A stretch of 64,000 nt of DNA from Croceivirga radicis (GCF_002072105.2 NZ_MTBC01000008.1:62001-126000); one strand, 5' to 3'; positions 34,963 through 42,999 are shown, counted from the stretch's first letter. Notes: generated by a model from the letters alone, not told the origin. Translations and numbers: made by a program.

Positions 34963-35019
34963 GAACGCCCTTCTGTTCTTTGAAAAAAGTAGGCAGTGTT
35001 TTTTTACTGACTTACTAAT

Positions 35020-35417
35020 GGGGCCGACCGGTTTTGACAGCGAGACCAATGGCGGTGTAAGCATGCCGAGCTATGGGAATGATGCTCGTAAATACAATGT
35101 CTCAACTTTTTTAAATGGCGAGTCTAACTACGCTTTAGCTGCTTAATTGACTGAATTATAGTAAGTCCAAGCCTAGTCGCGCAAGGCGCGAAAGCTGAAT
35201 GTTCCATGGTAGCCCTTGTTGATGGCGACCAGTTTAGGAGCACCATAAAAGTCAACACCGAATTGTTTGTGCTTCGGTAACAATTCTAAACTAAAGAAGC
35301 TAAGCTTAAGATAGGCGGTTTTGGGTCGGTCTTAAGTCGAAAAATGAACCAAGACTAAGCATGTAGAAAGCTCAGTTATTGCTTGTTTGGACGAGGGTTC
35401 GAATCCCTCCGGCTCCA
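35020..35417 (+). ncRNA. ssrA: Transfer-messenger RNA (tmRNA)
   Basis: A one-piece tmRNA, which rescues stalled ribosomes and tags incomplete proteins. The 5' end GGGGCCGACCGGTTTTGACA pairs with the 3' end: GGGGCCG (35020-35026) with CGGCTCC (35410-35416), followed by discriminator A (35417); CCA is not encoded. The T-arm loop GGTTCGAATCC (35396-35406) is canonical. The tag reading frame starts at GGC 35117 and gives G-E-S-N-Y-A-L-A-A before TAA (35144-35146). This is close to the Bacteroidota tags GETNYALAA and GENNYALAA, from general knowledge. Exact processed ends are inferred from pairing. Confidence 0.95.
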
Positions 35418-35421
35418 CTTT
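35407..35421 (+). repeat. Direct repeat copy 1 (3' end of tmRNA), att-like
   Basis: CTCCGGCTCCACTTT covers the acceptor-stem 3' strand of tmRNA plus four bases. The same 15 bases recur at 35538-35552, 131 bp away. Duplication of a tmRNA 3' end is the usual footprint of site-specific integration by tyrosine-recombinase elements. Confidence 0.7.
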
Positions 35422-35425
35422 AAAA

Positions 35426-35446
35426 GCCACCTTATGGGTGGTTTTT
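35426..35446 (+). terminator. First terminator after tmRNA
   Basis: Stem CCACC (35427-35431) / GGTGG (35437-35441) with a five-base loop, then TTTTT. It lies nine bases after the tmRNA end, inside the 131-bp segment bounded by the direct repeats. Confidence 0.7.
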
Positions 35447-35537
35447 GCGTTTTTACCTACGGTATTCGAAGGCCTGGGCGGCAGGCCCGCTCCTGCACTA
35501 AAAAGGGCTACCAGACCTTTTTTTAACGTTTGGCCGT

Positions 35538-35552
35538 CTCCGGCTCCACTTT
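35538..35552 (+). repeat. Direct repeat copy 2, att-like remnant
   Basis: Exact copy of the 15 bases at 35407-35421. It is followed directly by a strong terminator hairpin, which may be the original tmRNA terminator displaced by an insertion. The segment between the copies (35422-35537) holds no gene but has a GC-rich palindrome at 35471-35487. Confidence 0.7.
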
Positions 35553-35553
35553 T

Positions 35554-35592
35554 AACCCTCGTAAACCCAGTGTTTACGGGGGTTTATTTTTT
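35554..35592 (+). terminator. Second, strong terminator after the tmRNA region
   Basis: A 13-bp stem (35554-35566 with 35572-35584, one G-T wobble), loop CCAGT, followed by TATTTTTT. From here to 35688 I see no gene; the next coding sequence starts at 35689. Confidence 0.85.
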
Positions 35593-35688
35593 GCGTTGAC
35601 AGAATCGTTGACTTTGTTTTAAACTACCATTCACAACAAAACAAAAATGTTACCGTTAAAAAACTCTATTTAACAATTACAAACTAAA

Positions 35689-37038
35689 ATGACGATTAAA
35701 AACTACTTTTCTATTTTTTTATTTGTTGCGGTCTTAACTTCTTGTTCTTCTGATGCTGACAATGATACGGAGACGGTAAACCAACCAGAACCGCCAACAG
35801 AAGTTACCGTACAAGCCTTTGAACAACCTTATGCCTATGTAAATGATCAAGTAACTCTTGTAGGTACCAATTTTACCACCAATGCAAGTGAAATTAAAGT
35901 CTTACTAGATGATATTGAGGCCACACTTATTTCTGCTACATCAACAGAACTTACTTTTACCATACCTGCAGGAACTAGTGCCAGCCCTTTTGTTGCTATT
36001 GAAATGCCAAATACAAATGTTTCCTATGCAGACACCTACCAACCTATTGCTGTAGTTGATAACACCAAAGGTGAATGGATTACCTATCCATTTTATTTAG
36101 AAGCTATTAACGCAGTAAGAAACATACAAGCAACTGGCAAAGAGGAAATATATTTTTCAACCGAAGCCAAAAGAGAAGAAGGTGGTGGAACTGGCATAAT
36201 GAAAGTACACAATACCTTAAATGGCGGTGTTTCTATTGCATTTTTTAATCAGGCGTATGCTTTTACCGAGGAGAATGGTGACTTTTTGGTTGGTCCGCAA
36301 GGGGGTGAATTCCTTCTGGGCTCAAATTATCTATCTTATTTAAAAGCTGATGGAACACAAACCATTTTTGAGGATTTTCCAAGTAACGTTAATTCTTGGA
36401 CCAGAGGTTTGTTTGTTGATGAAAATGAACAAACCATAATTGTTGGTTCTGCAGAAGGTAGAATATACAAGTCTACAAACGGTGCGCAATCTTTTGACAT
36501 GATACATTCCAGAGAAAGCAACAATTATGAATTTTTGAGCTTTTATGCCCATTCCGAAAATCAAGTATGGCTAGCGGGTTACACCTTTCCTTTTCCAGAG
36601 AACCTAGATTACTACCCTGCCAAACAATTGAGACTAAAAGATGGGGTTTGGGAAGATAGTGCCATACAAATAGAACCCGGAAATAGAACAAGGGAAAGGA
36701 TAGAACGTATAAAGTTTATAGATGGTATTACGGGCTATGCTTCTGCTTACATTGTAGATTTAGATACTGGAGCAGAAAAATATGTTTTAATAAAATCTAT
36801 TAATAGTGGAGATAGTTATGAGATTGTACTAGAAGAAGATACGCGCATAGACGATTTCATCTTTAAAAACCCCAACGAAGGTTGGTATATTGCTGGCAAC
36901 CAAATTTTTACCACCACAGATGGGGGCAGCTCTTGGCAATTAATGCATACCACTACCATGGCCTGTAAAGGAATTCTGTACAATGATGGTATTTTATGGG
37001 TAATTGCCGATGGTATGTTATTGAAATATTATTTTTAA
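35689..37038 (+). CDS. Lipoprotein with IPT/TIG domain and Ycf48/BNR-like propeller
   Basis: 449 residues. The signal peptide ends in the lipobox LTSC (Cys about 19) followed by an SSDADND acidic linker, which often marks surface lipoproteins in Bacteroidota. Residues about 38-125 form an IPT/TIG immunoglobulin-like fold (YAYVNDQVTLVGTNFTTNAS, STELTFTIPAGTS). The rest is a beta-propeller-like region with BNR/Ycf48 signatures (IVGSAEGRIYKSTNGAQSFD, NEGWYIAGNQIFTTTDGGSSW). It is likely a cell-surface binding protein; ligand unknown. It is monocistronic, bounded by terminators on both sides. Confidence 0.8.
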   Translation: MTIKNYFSIFLFVAVLTSCSSDADNDTETVNQPEPPTEVTVQAFEQPYAYVNDQVTLVGTNFTTNASEIKVLLDDIEATLISATSTELTFTIPAGTSASPFVAIEMPNTNVSYADTYQPIAVVDNTKGEWITYPFYLEAINAVRNIQATGKEEIYFSTEAKREEGGGTGIMKVHNTLNGGVSIAFFNQAYAFTEENGDFLVGPQGGEFLLGSNYLSYLKADGTQTIFEDFPSNVNSWTRGLFVDENEQTIIVGSAEGRIYKSTNGAQSFDMIHSRESNNYEFLSFYAHSENQVWLAGYTFPFPENLDYYPAKQLRLKDGVWEDSAIQIEPGNRTRERIERIKFIDGITGYASAYIVDLDTGAEKYVLIKSINSGDSYEIVLEEDTRIDDFIFKNPNEGWYIAGNQIFTTTDGGSSWQLMHTTTMACKGILYNDGILWVIADGMLLKYYF

Positions 37039-37061
37039 AATACGCATAAACTGCGATAGGG

Positions 37062-37091
37062 CTCCTTGTAATTTCTTACAAGGAGTTTTTT
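37062..37091 (+). terminator. Terminator of the IPT/TIG lipoprotein gene
   Basis: Perfect 10-bp stem CTCCTTGTAA (37062-37071) / TTACAAGGAG (37076-37085), loop TTTC, then TTTTTT. Confidence 0.92.
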
Positions 37092-37178
37092 GTTTCTATT
37101 CGTTAAACTACTTTAGTTTTTAACATACACTAGCGTCAAATCTTTTTAATTTTAATAGATAAAAAGGAAAGGAACGGT

Positions 37179-38534
37179 TTGTACACGATAATTGACGTTG
37201 AAACTACGGGTAATGGATTAAAAGGCAACAAAATAACAGAAATCTCCATATTCAAGTTTGATGGTTCTGCCATAGTAGAAGAATTTACCAGCCTGGTAAA
37301 TCCAGAACAACCAATACCTCAATATATAACTGCTCTAACGGGCATAGACGACCAAATGGTTGCCCATGCCCCAACATTTTCAGAAATTGCCGAAGACATT
37401 TTACGCATAACCCAAGATGCAATTTTTGTGGCACATGCCGTTAACTTTGACTACGGTGTTATTAAAGAAGAATTTAAACAAACCAACACCAACTTTGTTC
37501 GTAAAAAATTATGCACCGTTAGGCTTTCTAGAAAGTTAATTCCGGGGTTAAATTCTTACAGTCTGGGAAAATTATGCACTAGCTTAAACATACCCCTTAA
37601 AAATAGACATAGAGCAAGAGGAGATGCACATGCAACGGTATTGCTATTTAAAATGTTATTGGCAAAAAAGCAATCCGATACCGTAATCAAGTCTTTTCTA
37701 AACTCCAGGAGCCAAGAAGCCACCCTACCTCCATTATTGGATAGAAAAACGGTGGACAACCTACCCAACCAACCTGGAATCTATTATTTTTTGGATCGCA
37801 CTAATAAAATAATTTACGTGGGTAAGGCCAAGCAACTTAAAAAAAGGGTCTTGGGACATTTTTATGATAAGTCTGAGCATGAAATACAACTATGTAAGGA
37901 AATTGCGCATGTAGAATTTGAGTTGTCTGGATCTGAATTATTAGCATTACTAATGGAAAGTGCTGCTATAAAAAAACATTTTCCAAAGTTTAATAGGGCC
38001 CAAAAAAAAGTTATAAAACAATATGGTATCTTTTCTTATGAAGATAGAAACGGCATTAAACATCTAGCATTCGGGGCTTTAAAGCAAATACCAAATGCCT
38101 TTACAACTGTGAATAACCCTACGGAAAGTCGTTTATTGTTAGAAGAAATCTGTAAACAATTTCAACTTTGCCCTAAATATTGTCAATTAAGAAACGGTAC
38201 CCTAAACTGTGATGAGATACCTTATACGCACTGCAAAGGAATTTGCAACAATAATGAGGAAATACAAGCGTACAATCTACGAGTAGACAGCGCAATTAAT
38301 TTTTTAAAAGAAAGAAGACAAACCCTATTACTTTCCTTACCTGGAAGAACGGCAGAAGAAAATGCTTTTATATACATGAACCAAGGCCATTATAAGGGCT
38401 ATGGTTTTGTAAGCAGGGAAACAACTGTAAATTCAGAAATGGATTTAGAAGCTTTTCTAATACCGCAACCCAATACGGTAGAGGCTAGACAAATAATAAA
38501 TGCACATTTAAATAAAATTAAAATATCTATCTAA
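37179..38534 (+). CDS. DEDDh exonuclease fused to a GIY-YIG nuclease domain (DnaQ-Cho type)
   Basis: 451 residues. It starts with TTG at 37179 after a purine-rich stretch (AAAAAGGAAAGGAACG), giving MYTIIDVETTG at once, so an ATG start would cut the domain. Residues 1-165 are a DEDDh 3'-5' exonuclease: IDVETTG (Exo I), VAHAVNFDYGV (Exo II), HRARGDAHAT (Exo III). Residues about 195-275 are a GIY-YIG domain as in UvrC and Cho: PGIYYFLDRTNKIIYVGKA, KKRVLGHFYD and ESAAIKKHFPKFNRA. A Cys-containing tail (CPKYCQLRNGTLNCD, HCKGICNN) follows. The fusion suggests DNA repair or proofreading nuclease activity. It lies 32 bases upstream of the LytS cassette. Confidence 0.88.
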   Translation: MYTIIDVETTGNGLKGNKITEISIFKFDGSAIVEEFTSLVNPEQPIPQYITALTGIDDQMVAHAPTFSEIAEDILRITQDAIFVAHAVNFDYGVIKEEFKQTNTNFVRKKLCTVRLSRKLIPGLNSYSLGKLCTSLNIPLKNRHRARGDAHATVLLFKMLLAKKQSDTVIKSFLNSRSQEATLPPLLDRKTVDNLPNQPGIYYFLDRTNKIIYVGKAKQLKKRVLGHFYDKSEHEIQLCKEIAHVEFELSGSELLALLMESAAIKKHFPKFNRAQKKVIKQYGIFSYEDRNGIKHLAFGALKQIPNAFTTVNNPTESRLLLEEICKQFQLCPKYCQLRNGTLNCDEIPYTHCKGICNNNEEIQAYNLRVDSAINFLKERRQTLLLSLPGRTAEENAFIYMNQGHYKGYGFVSRETTVNSEMDLEAFLIPQPNTVEARQIINAHLNKIKISI

Positions 38535-38566
38535 GCTAATTACAATAACGTAACTTAGGAAAGGTT

Positions 38567-39655
38567 ATGTTCAATCCAAAAGCTAAAACAATATTTTTTG
38601 CAAACTCAAAGCCGTTCATAGGTTTTGATGACAAATATTTTATTCTGGGCTGTATATTTTTTAACACCCAAGTATTAATGTCTCTTTTTTACCAGAATGC
38701 ACTTTACGAGGTACCATTCACCATCTATTTTTATAAATGGTTAGAATATGCACTTGTAACCGTAGTGCTCATAGTTACCCTAAGAACCTTATACCTTTAT
38801 AACCTCAAAAAGTATCCTGGACCAGAAAACAGAAAAAAACGCTGGCTGTTTTTACCCCTTCTTTTGATTCCGTTTTCCATAATCTTGTGCATGTACCTCT
38901 TTTTTATAGAGCCCCATGTTACCACAGAAATACCGGGCTATGTACAACCAAATACCAGAACATTGGTAATAACTGGTAGCATAATGTTACTGGTTAATGA
39001 AGCAGCTTACACAATCCTAATTTACATCTATGAACTTAATCAAGTAAAAGTTAAGGCAGAACAATTAGAAAAAGAGAAAGCTATTGCCCAACTAATTAAT
39101 CTTCAGAACCAAATGAACCCGCATTTTTTGTTCAACAGCTTAAATACTTTGGTTTTTTTAATAGAAAATGATAAAGATAAAAGTATTGACTTTGTGCATA
39201 AACTGGCTTTTTTTTACAAAAGAATGGTTTCACAACACCATAAGAACCTAATTTCTTTAAAAGAAGAACTAGAATATATAGAGGCATACACCAAACTATT
39301 AAAGATAAGGCATGGTGGCAATCTCAACTTCAACTTTACAATTCGGGAAGATGTTTTAACTAATTATGTAGTACCCATGTCTATTCAAATAGGAATAGAA
39401 AATGCCGTAAAGCACAACAATGTTTCGCAAAGACATCCATTGACCATTACTATTTACAGCCAAAATCAAGAAATAGTAATTGAGAACAACCTACAAAAAA
39501 CAGAAAAAAATATAGGGGTAAGCGGTTTAGGCATTTCCAATATCAATAAGAGATATCAACTAGTGGCCAACAAAACGGTTAGTACAGAGGATAACGGTAG
39601 TGTTTACCGCTTAAAAATACCCTTAATACATAAGGATGATAAGAAAATGGATTAA
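38567..39655 (+). CDS. LytS-type sensor histidine kinase, paralogue 1 (intact)
   Basis: 362 residues. Four membrane segments (about 25-45, 58-78, 93-113, 133-155) follow a conserved start PFIGFDDKYFILGCIFFNT. A coiled-coil linker (VKVKAEQLEKEKAIAQL) leads to the His_kinase domain with the phospho-acceptor in QMNPHFLFNSLNTL (His186, codon 39122-39124). The N-box is IQIGIENAVKHNN and the G-box SGLGISNINKRY. It is thus a complete LytS/YehU-type kinase of the inner membrane. The next kinase overlaps its end by 20 bases. The three kinases and the response regulator form one probable transcript. Confidence 0.9.
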   Translation: MFNPKAKTIFFANSKPFIGFDDKYFILGCIFFNTQVLMSLFYQNALYEVPFTIYFYKWLEYALVTVVLIVTLRTLYLYNLKKYPGPENRKKRWLFLPLLLIPFSIILCMYLFFIEPHVTTEIPGYVQPNTRTLVITGSIMLLVNEAAYTILIYIYELNQVKVKAEQLEKEKAIAQLINLQNQMNPHFLFNSLNTLVFLIENDKDKSIDFVHKLAFFYKRMVSQHHKNLISLKEELEYIEAYTKLLKIRHGGNLNFNFTIREDVLTNYVVPMSIQIGIENAVKHNNVSQRHPLTITIYSQNQEIVIENNLQKTEKNIGVSGLGISNINKRYQLVANKTVSTEDNGSVYRLKIPLIHKDDKKMD

Positions 39656-40691
39656 ATTCATCTTTCCAGATTCTAAACCTATTTTAGGTTTCAATGATCG
39701 GTACCTTGCAATGGTAGCTTCTATTATTAACTGCCATACGGCTATGACCATTTATTTTACCAATGCTTTTTTTACCATTCCAAAATTTTTGTATTTCAAA
39801 AAATGGTTAGAGTTCTATTTAATTGTTTCCGTAATTTTTATTTGTACCCGAAAAGCATACCTTTTTCTAGTAAAAAAATACCCTGCTTTTGAACAAAGTA
39901 GGGCCAGATGGAAACGCATACCACTAGTGCTTCTTCCCTTTTTTGGGATTGCTATACCGTACGTTAAAATATACCGACCAAAATTTTCCATTTATTTAGA
40001 GAATTATGGACATCCAAATTTTTATAACGAGTTGGTTACAGGTACCATTATAATCCTTGTAGATTTGGCAATTTATGAAACCATCTATCTTTTATTGGAA
40101 CTTAAAGAGGCAAAAATTAAAGAGAAAGAATATCAGAATAAAAAATTGCTGTTCGAGTTATCTGGTCTTAAAAATCAAATAAGCCCACATTTTTTATTCA
40201 ATAACCTTAATTCACTACTCTATTTAATTGATGAAAGCCCAGAAAAAAGTAAGGAGTTTGTACACAAATTATCTTTTATCTATCACAAGATATTAGAGGG
40301 TTCACAAAAAGACTTAATTGCCGTGAGCGAAGAAATGGAATACACCAATGCCTATATAGATTTATTACAGCAAAGATTTGGTGGTAATCTAGTTTTTAAT
40401 GTAGATGTTAAAAGCAAAAACATGAAAGTTATTCCACTGGCTTTACAGCTTTGTATAGAAAATGCCGTTAAACACAACATAGTATCTAAAAACCACCCTT
40501 TGACCATATCAATTACAGATAAGAATGGCTACCTTATTATAACCAACAACAAACAGTTAAAACCAAAACCCTTTAGTTCAGGAATTGGCATAAACAACAT
40601 TAAAGATCGTTACGGCATAATTACGGACCAAAGCGTTATTGTACAAGAAAACCAAAGCAGTTTCACCTTAAAACTTCCGTTAATCCCATAA
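39636..40691 (+). CDS. LytS-type sensor histidine kinase, paralogue 2 (intact)
   Basis: 351 residues, same plan as paralogue 1: PILGFNDRYLAMVASIINC, four membrane segments, linker, then QISPHFLFNNLNSLLYL with His185 (codon 40188-40190), N-box LQLCIENAVKHN and G-box SSGIGINNIKDRYG. All residues expected for catalysis are present. It overlaps the upstream kinase by 20 bases and the downstream pseudokinase by one base (TAATG), which implies translational coupling and fixed stoichiometry. Confidence 0.9.
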   Translation: MIRKWIKFIFPDSKPILGFNDRYLAMVASIINCHTAMTIYFTNAFFTIPKFLYFKKWLEFYLIVSVIFICTRKAYLFLVKKYPAFEQSRARWKRIPLVLLPFFGIAIPYVKIYRPKFSIYLENYGHPNFYNELVTGTIIILVDLAIYETIYLLLELKEAKIKEKEYQNKKLLFELSGLKNQISPHFLFNNLNSLLYLIDESPEKSKEFVHKLSFIYHKILEGSQKDLIAVSEEMEYTNAYIDLLQQRFGGNLVFNVDVKSKNMKVIPLALQLCIENAVKHNIVSKNHPLTISITDKNGYLIITNNKQLKPKPFSSGIGINNIKDRYGIITDQSVIVQENQSSFTLKLPLIP

Positions 40692-41758
40692 TGATAAATT
40701 GGATTATAAAAAGCTTGAACCGAAGTCATCGTTACACCATTTTAGGTTTTAACGATAGACCTTTATTTTGGGCCGCCTGCTTTATAAATACCAATATTTT
40801 AATGGGAATTCTCTATATGGACTTATTTTTAGAAGGCCCTTTTAAACGTTTTGTTGCCATATACATTGGTGTTTTTTGCTACATAATGCTTCATTACGTA
40901 CTAATGCGGGCCTATTACCTTTACCTCCTTAACCAATATCCTGGATTCAATAACAGAACTACTAGGATAGTATTATTACCTATTGTCTTGGTTATTTATT
41001 TACTAACAACCTTGTTATTAGATATTGCTTTAGACCCTTTTCTGGCCATAGAGGACCCTTTGCACAACAAACCTCCTATTTCAAAAGAATTACTAACTGG
41101 CACCTTATTAATTTTACTAAATGTTGGTGTATACGAAGCCTTACAATCTTTAATAGAATTAGAAAAAGTAAAACAGCGGTCCTTTAAGTTAGAAAAAGAC
41201 CACGCCCTTTTAAAACTTAAAAGCCTAGAAGAAAAAACCAATCCAAGGTTTTTGTTCAACAGCCTAAACACTTTATTGTTTTTAATGGATGAGAGCCATG
41301 AAAAAAGTAAGCAATTTGTATTAGACCTTTCTTACCTCTATCAAAAACTATTACAAAATTCTAAAAGCAACACTATACCATTAGAACATGAAATAGAACA
41401 TATAACCATTTACAGTAGAATCCTTAAAGAGCGGTATAGAGAAAGTTTTGAAATGCAGATAACAGGAACAGCCTTAGCGGATAAACACATAATACCGCTA
41501 ACGTTATTTCTACTATTAGAACAGATTTTTAAAACAACTTATAAAAGCAAAAATAAGCCCTTACTAATAAGACTAACCATAGAAAAAGACAAGGTTGTAC
41601 TGAATCATAATAACTTAAACCAAGAGACCGTAACGCCTAAAGATGATGCAATAGCACTTATTAACGGCAGGTATACAGCTTTGACCAGCCAGCTCATTTT
41701 ACAAGAAAAAAAAGAAAATTGGTACTATTACAGTGTACCGTTAATTGTACCATCTTAG
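40691..41758 (+). CDS. LytS-type pseudokinase, paralogue 3 (phospho-acceptor His and ATP boxes lost)
   Basis: 355 residues. It has the same N-terminal signature (TILGFNDRPLFWAACFINTN), four membrane segments and dimerisation region, but the acceptor motif reads NPRFLFNSLNTLLFL: Arg186 (AGG, 41246-41248) replaces His. The N-box is LFLLLEQIFKTTYKSKN, without the Glu-Asn-x-x-x-His core. The G-box region is DDAIALINGRY, without the glycines. The frame is open over the full normal length with no frameshift, so it looks like a kept pseudokinase rather than decay. It may act as a regulatory dimer partner for the two active paralogues or as a pure sensor. A sequencing error cannot explain several independent motif losses. 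Confidence 0.88.
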   Translation: MINWIIKSLNRSHRYTILGFNDRPLFWAACFINTNILMGILYMDLFLEGPFKRFVAIYIGVFCYIMLHYVLMRAYYLYLLNQYPGFNNRTTRIVLLPIVLVIYLLTTLLLDIALDPFLAIEDPLHNKPPISKELLTGTLLILLNVGVYEALQSLIELEKVKQRSFKLEKDHALLKLKSLEEKTNPRFLFNSLNTLLFLMDESHEKSKQFVLDLSYLYQKLLQNSKSNTIPLEHEIEHITIYSRILKERYRESFEMQITGTALADKHIIPLTLFLLLEQIFKTTYKSKNKPLLIRLTIEKDKVVLNHNNLNQETVTPKDDAIALINGRYTALTSQLILQEKKENWYYYSVPLIVPS

Positions 41759-41815
41759 GATGATAGGACTTTTGTACTATATTTAATAAGAAATTGAAAG
41801 TGTATATTTGAACAC

Positions 41816-42592
41816 ATGCAAAAGAAGGTAAAAATTGTAATTGTTGAGGACGAACCCATATCTACTGCTTACTTAAAAAAGCTTATTAGAGAAACTGAAA
41901 TAGAACACGAGATAGTTGCAGAATTGGATTCTGTATCTGATTCCGTTTTGTTCTTTGGTTCTGATACTGAATATGATATTATATTCATGGATATTCACCT
42001 TGGTGATGGTACATGTTTTGAAATTTTAAATACCATAAAAATTTCTAAGCCTATAATTTTCTGCACAACTTTTGACACCTATGCCATTGAAGCTTTTAAT
42101 TACAATAGCATTGACTATATTTTAAAACCTGCTAAGCTTAATGATATTGAAGACGCCCTTTCTAAATACTACTCCATAAAAAAAGTAGAAGAAGAAAGTT
42201 ATGCGCACCGTATGGGTAAAATGATGGATACCATTGCACCTAAAAGTTATAAAAAGCGATTTCTTATTCGCACAGAAAACAAACTTAATCTAGTAGATGT
42301 ACATAATATCTGTTGCATCTATTCCGAAGACGGACACACCCATTTGGTAGACAAATCTGGAAAAGAATACGTTATAGATTTTACGTTAGAAAAATTAGAA
42401 GAATTATTAAATCCAGAGTTTTTCTTTAGAATCAACAGAAAACTCACATTAAATATAGACGAAATAAAATCTGTGGAAGATTACCCAAACAATAGGCTTA
42501 TTGTAGAATTGGAGCATCCGGTAGATTTAGAGTTGGTGGTAAGTAGAAATAGGGTAAAGGATTTTAAAAATTGGCTCAAAGGCATTCTATAG
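41816..42592 (+). CDS. LytTR-family response regulator
   Basis: 258 residues. The receiver has acidic residues in VIVEDEPIS, the phospho-acceptor Asp59 in IIFMDIHLGDG, T83/T84 in FCTTFD and Lys104 in YILKPAK. Residues about 145-255 are a LytTR DNA-binding domain (KRFLIRTENKLNLVDVHNIC in part, YSEDGHTHLVDKSGKEYVID in part, FFRINRKLTLNIDEI, VVSRNRVKDFKNWL). It should bind DNA when phosphorylated by the upstream LytS proteins. A TATATTTG -7 motif (41803-41810) ends five bases before the ATG, so a second, nearly leaderless transcript is possible. The gene follows the pseudokinase after 57 bases. Confidence 0.92.
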   Translation: MQKKVKIVIVEDEPISTAYLKKLIRETEIEHEIVAELDSVSDSVLFFGSDTEYDIIFMDIHLGDGTCFEILNTIKISKPIIFCTTFDTYAIEAFNYNSIDYILKPAKLNDIEDALSKYYSIKKVEEESYAHRMGKMMDTIAPKSYKKRFLIRTENKLNLVDVHNICCIYSEDGHTHLVDKSGKEYVIDFTLEKLEELLNPEFFFRINRKLTLNIDEIKSVEDYPNNRLIVELEHPVDLELVVSRNRVKDFKNWLKGIL

Positions 42593-42595
42593 CCT

Positions 42596-42691
42596 TTACT
42601 TTTTCATCTTCCTGTACATTCTTGCAATGAAGATGAGCCAGACAACAAATATAATTGCCACTATAATGGAATATCCTAGTATAAAATCCAT
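42596..42691 (-). CDS. 31-residue single-pass membrane protein
   Basis: A very short frame, MDFILGYSIIVAIIFVVWLI at the start and ending FIARMYRKMKK. It has one membrane helix and a basic C-terminal tail, so N-out/C-in is likely. Its ATG overlaps the stop of the 60-residue gene upstream on the same strand (TAATG), the usual sign of translational coupling. Such coupling and the clear topology support it as a real gene despite its size. No family is recognised. Confidence 0.55.
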   Translation of the reverse strand: MDFILGYSIIVAIIFVVWLIFIARMYRKMKK

Positions 42692-42873
42692 TATTCGTTC
42701 ATTTTAAAATAAATCATAAACCCTAAAATTGTTGGGGCCCAAAACGCTATAAAAATAGCATCTAACTTATTTCCACTCAGAAATAAAACCTCCGAAACGA
42801 TAATAATCGATAGAACAACCAACAGCATAATACAATTCATTATACCGAGTTTTCTAATAAACTCTTTTAACAT
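42691..42873 (-). CDS. 60-residue membrane protein
   Basis: MLKEFIRKLGIMNCIMLLVV at the start, with two hydrophobic segments (IMNCIMLLVVLSIIIVSEVL and IFIAFWAPTILGFMIYF) and a basic N-terminus. It overlaps the 31-residue gene by one base. It stands downstream of nothing on this strand; the LytS cassette converges from the other side. Function unknown; the pair may form a small membrane complex. Confidence 0.6.
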   Translation of the reverse strand: MLKEFIRKLGIMNCIMLLVVLSIIIVSEVLFLSGNKLDAIFIAFWAPTILGFMIYFKMNE

Positions 42874-42970
42874 AAAAAGTGTCTCTCGCTTTTTTACAAA
42901 ATCAAGTTACTGAATTAAACTTAGTAATCCTTAACATTTTTTAGATTTCTTTAACGTTTTAAGAAATAAC

Positions 42971-42999
42971 AAAAAAAAGCCCCAATTACTGGGGCTTTT
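42971..42999 (-). terminator. aceA terminator
   Basis: Stem GCCCC (42979-42983) / GGGGC (42991-42995), extended by A-T pairs, loop of seven. On the minus strand it is followed by a run of T (42978-42971). It lies 20 bases after the aceA stop. Confidence 0.85.

Noticed and set aside
34769-35146. Open reading frame of 125 codons ending FLNGESNYALAA
   Set aside because: It runs into the tmRNA tag frame by chance; the tmRNA structure fully explains the region and the upstream half has no coding character.
35422-35537. Possible gene or RNA between the two tmRNA-end repeats
   Set aside because: No start-to-stop frame of note and only one palindrome; reported as an insert remnant instead.
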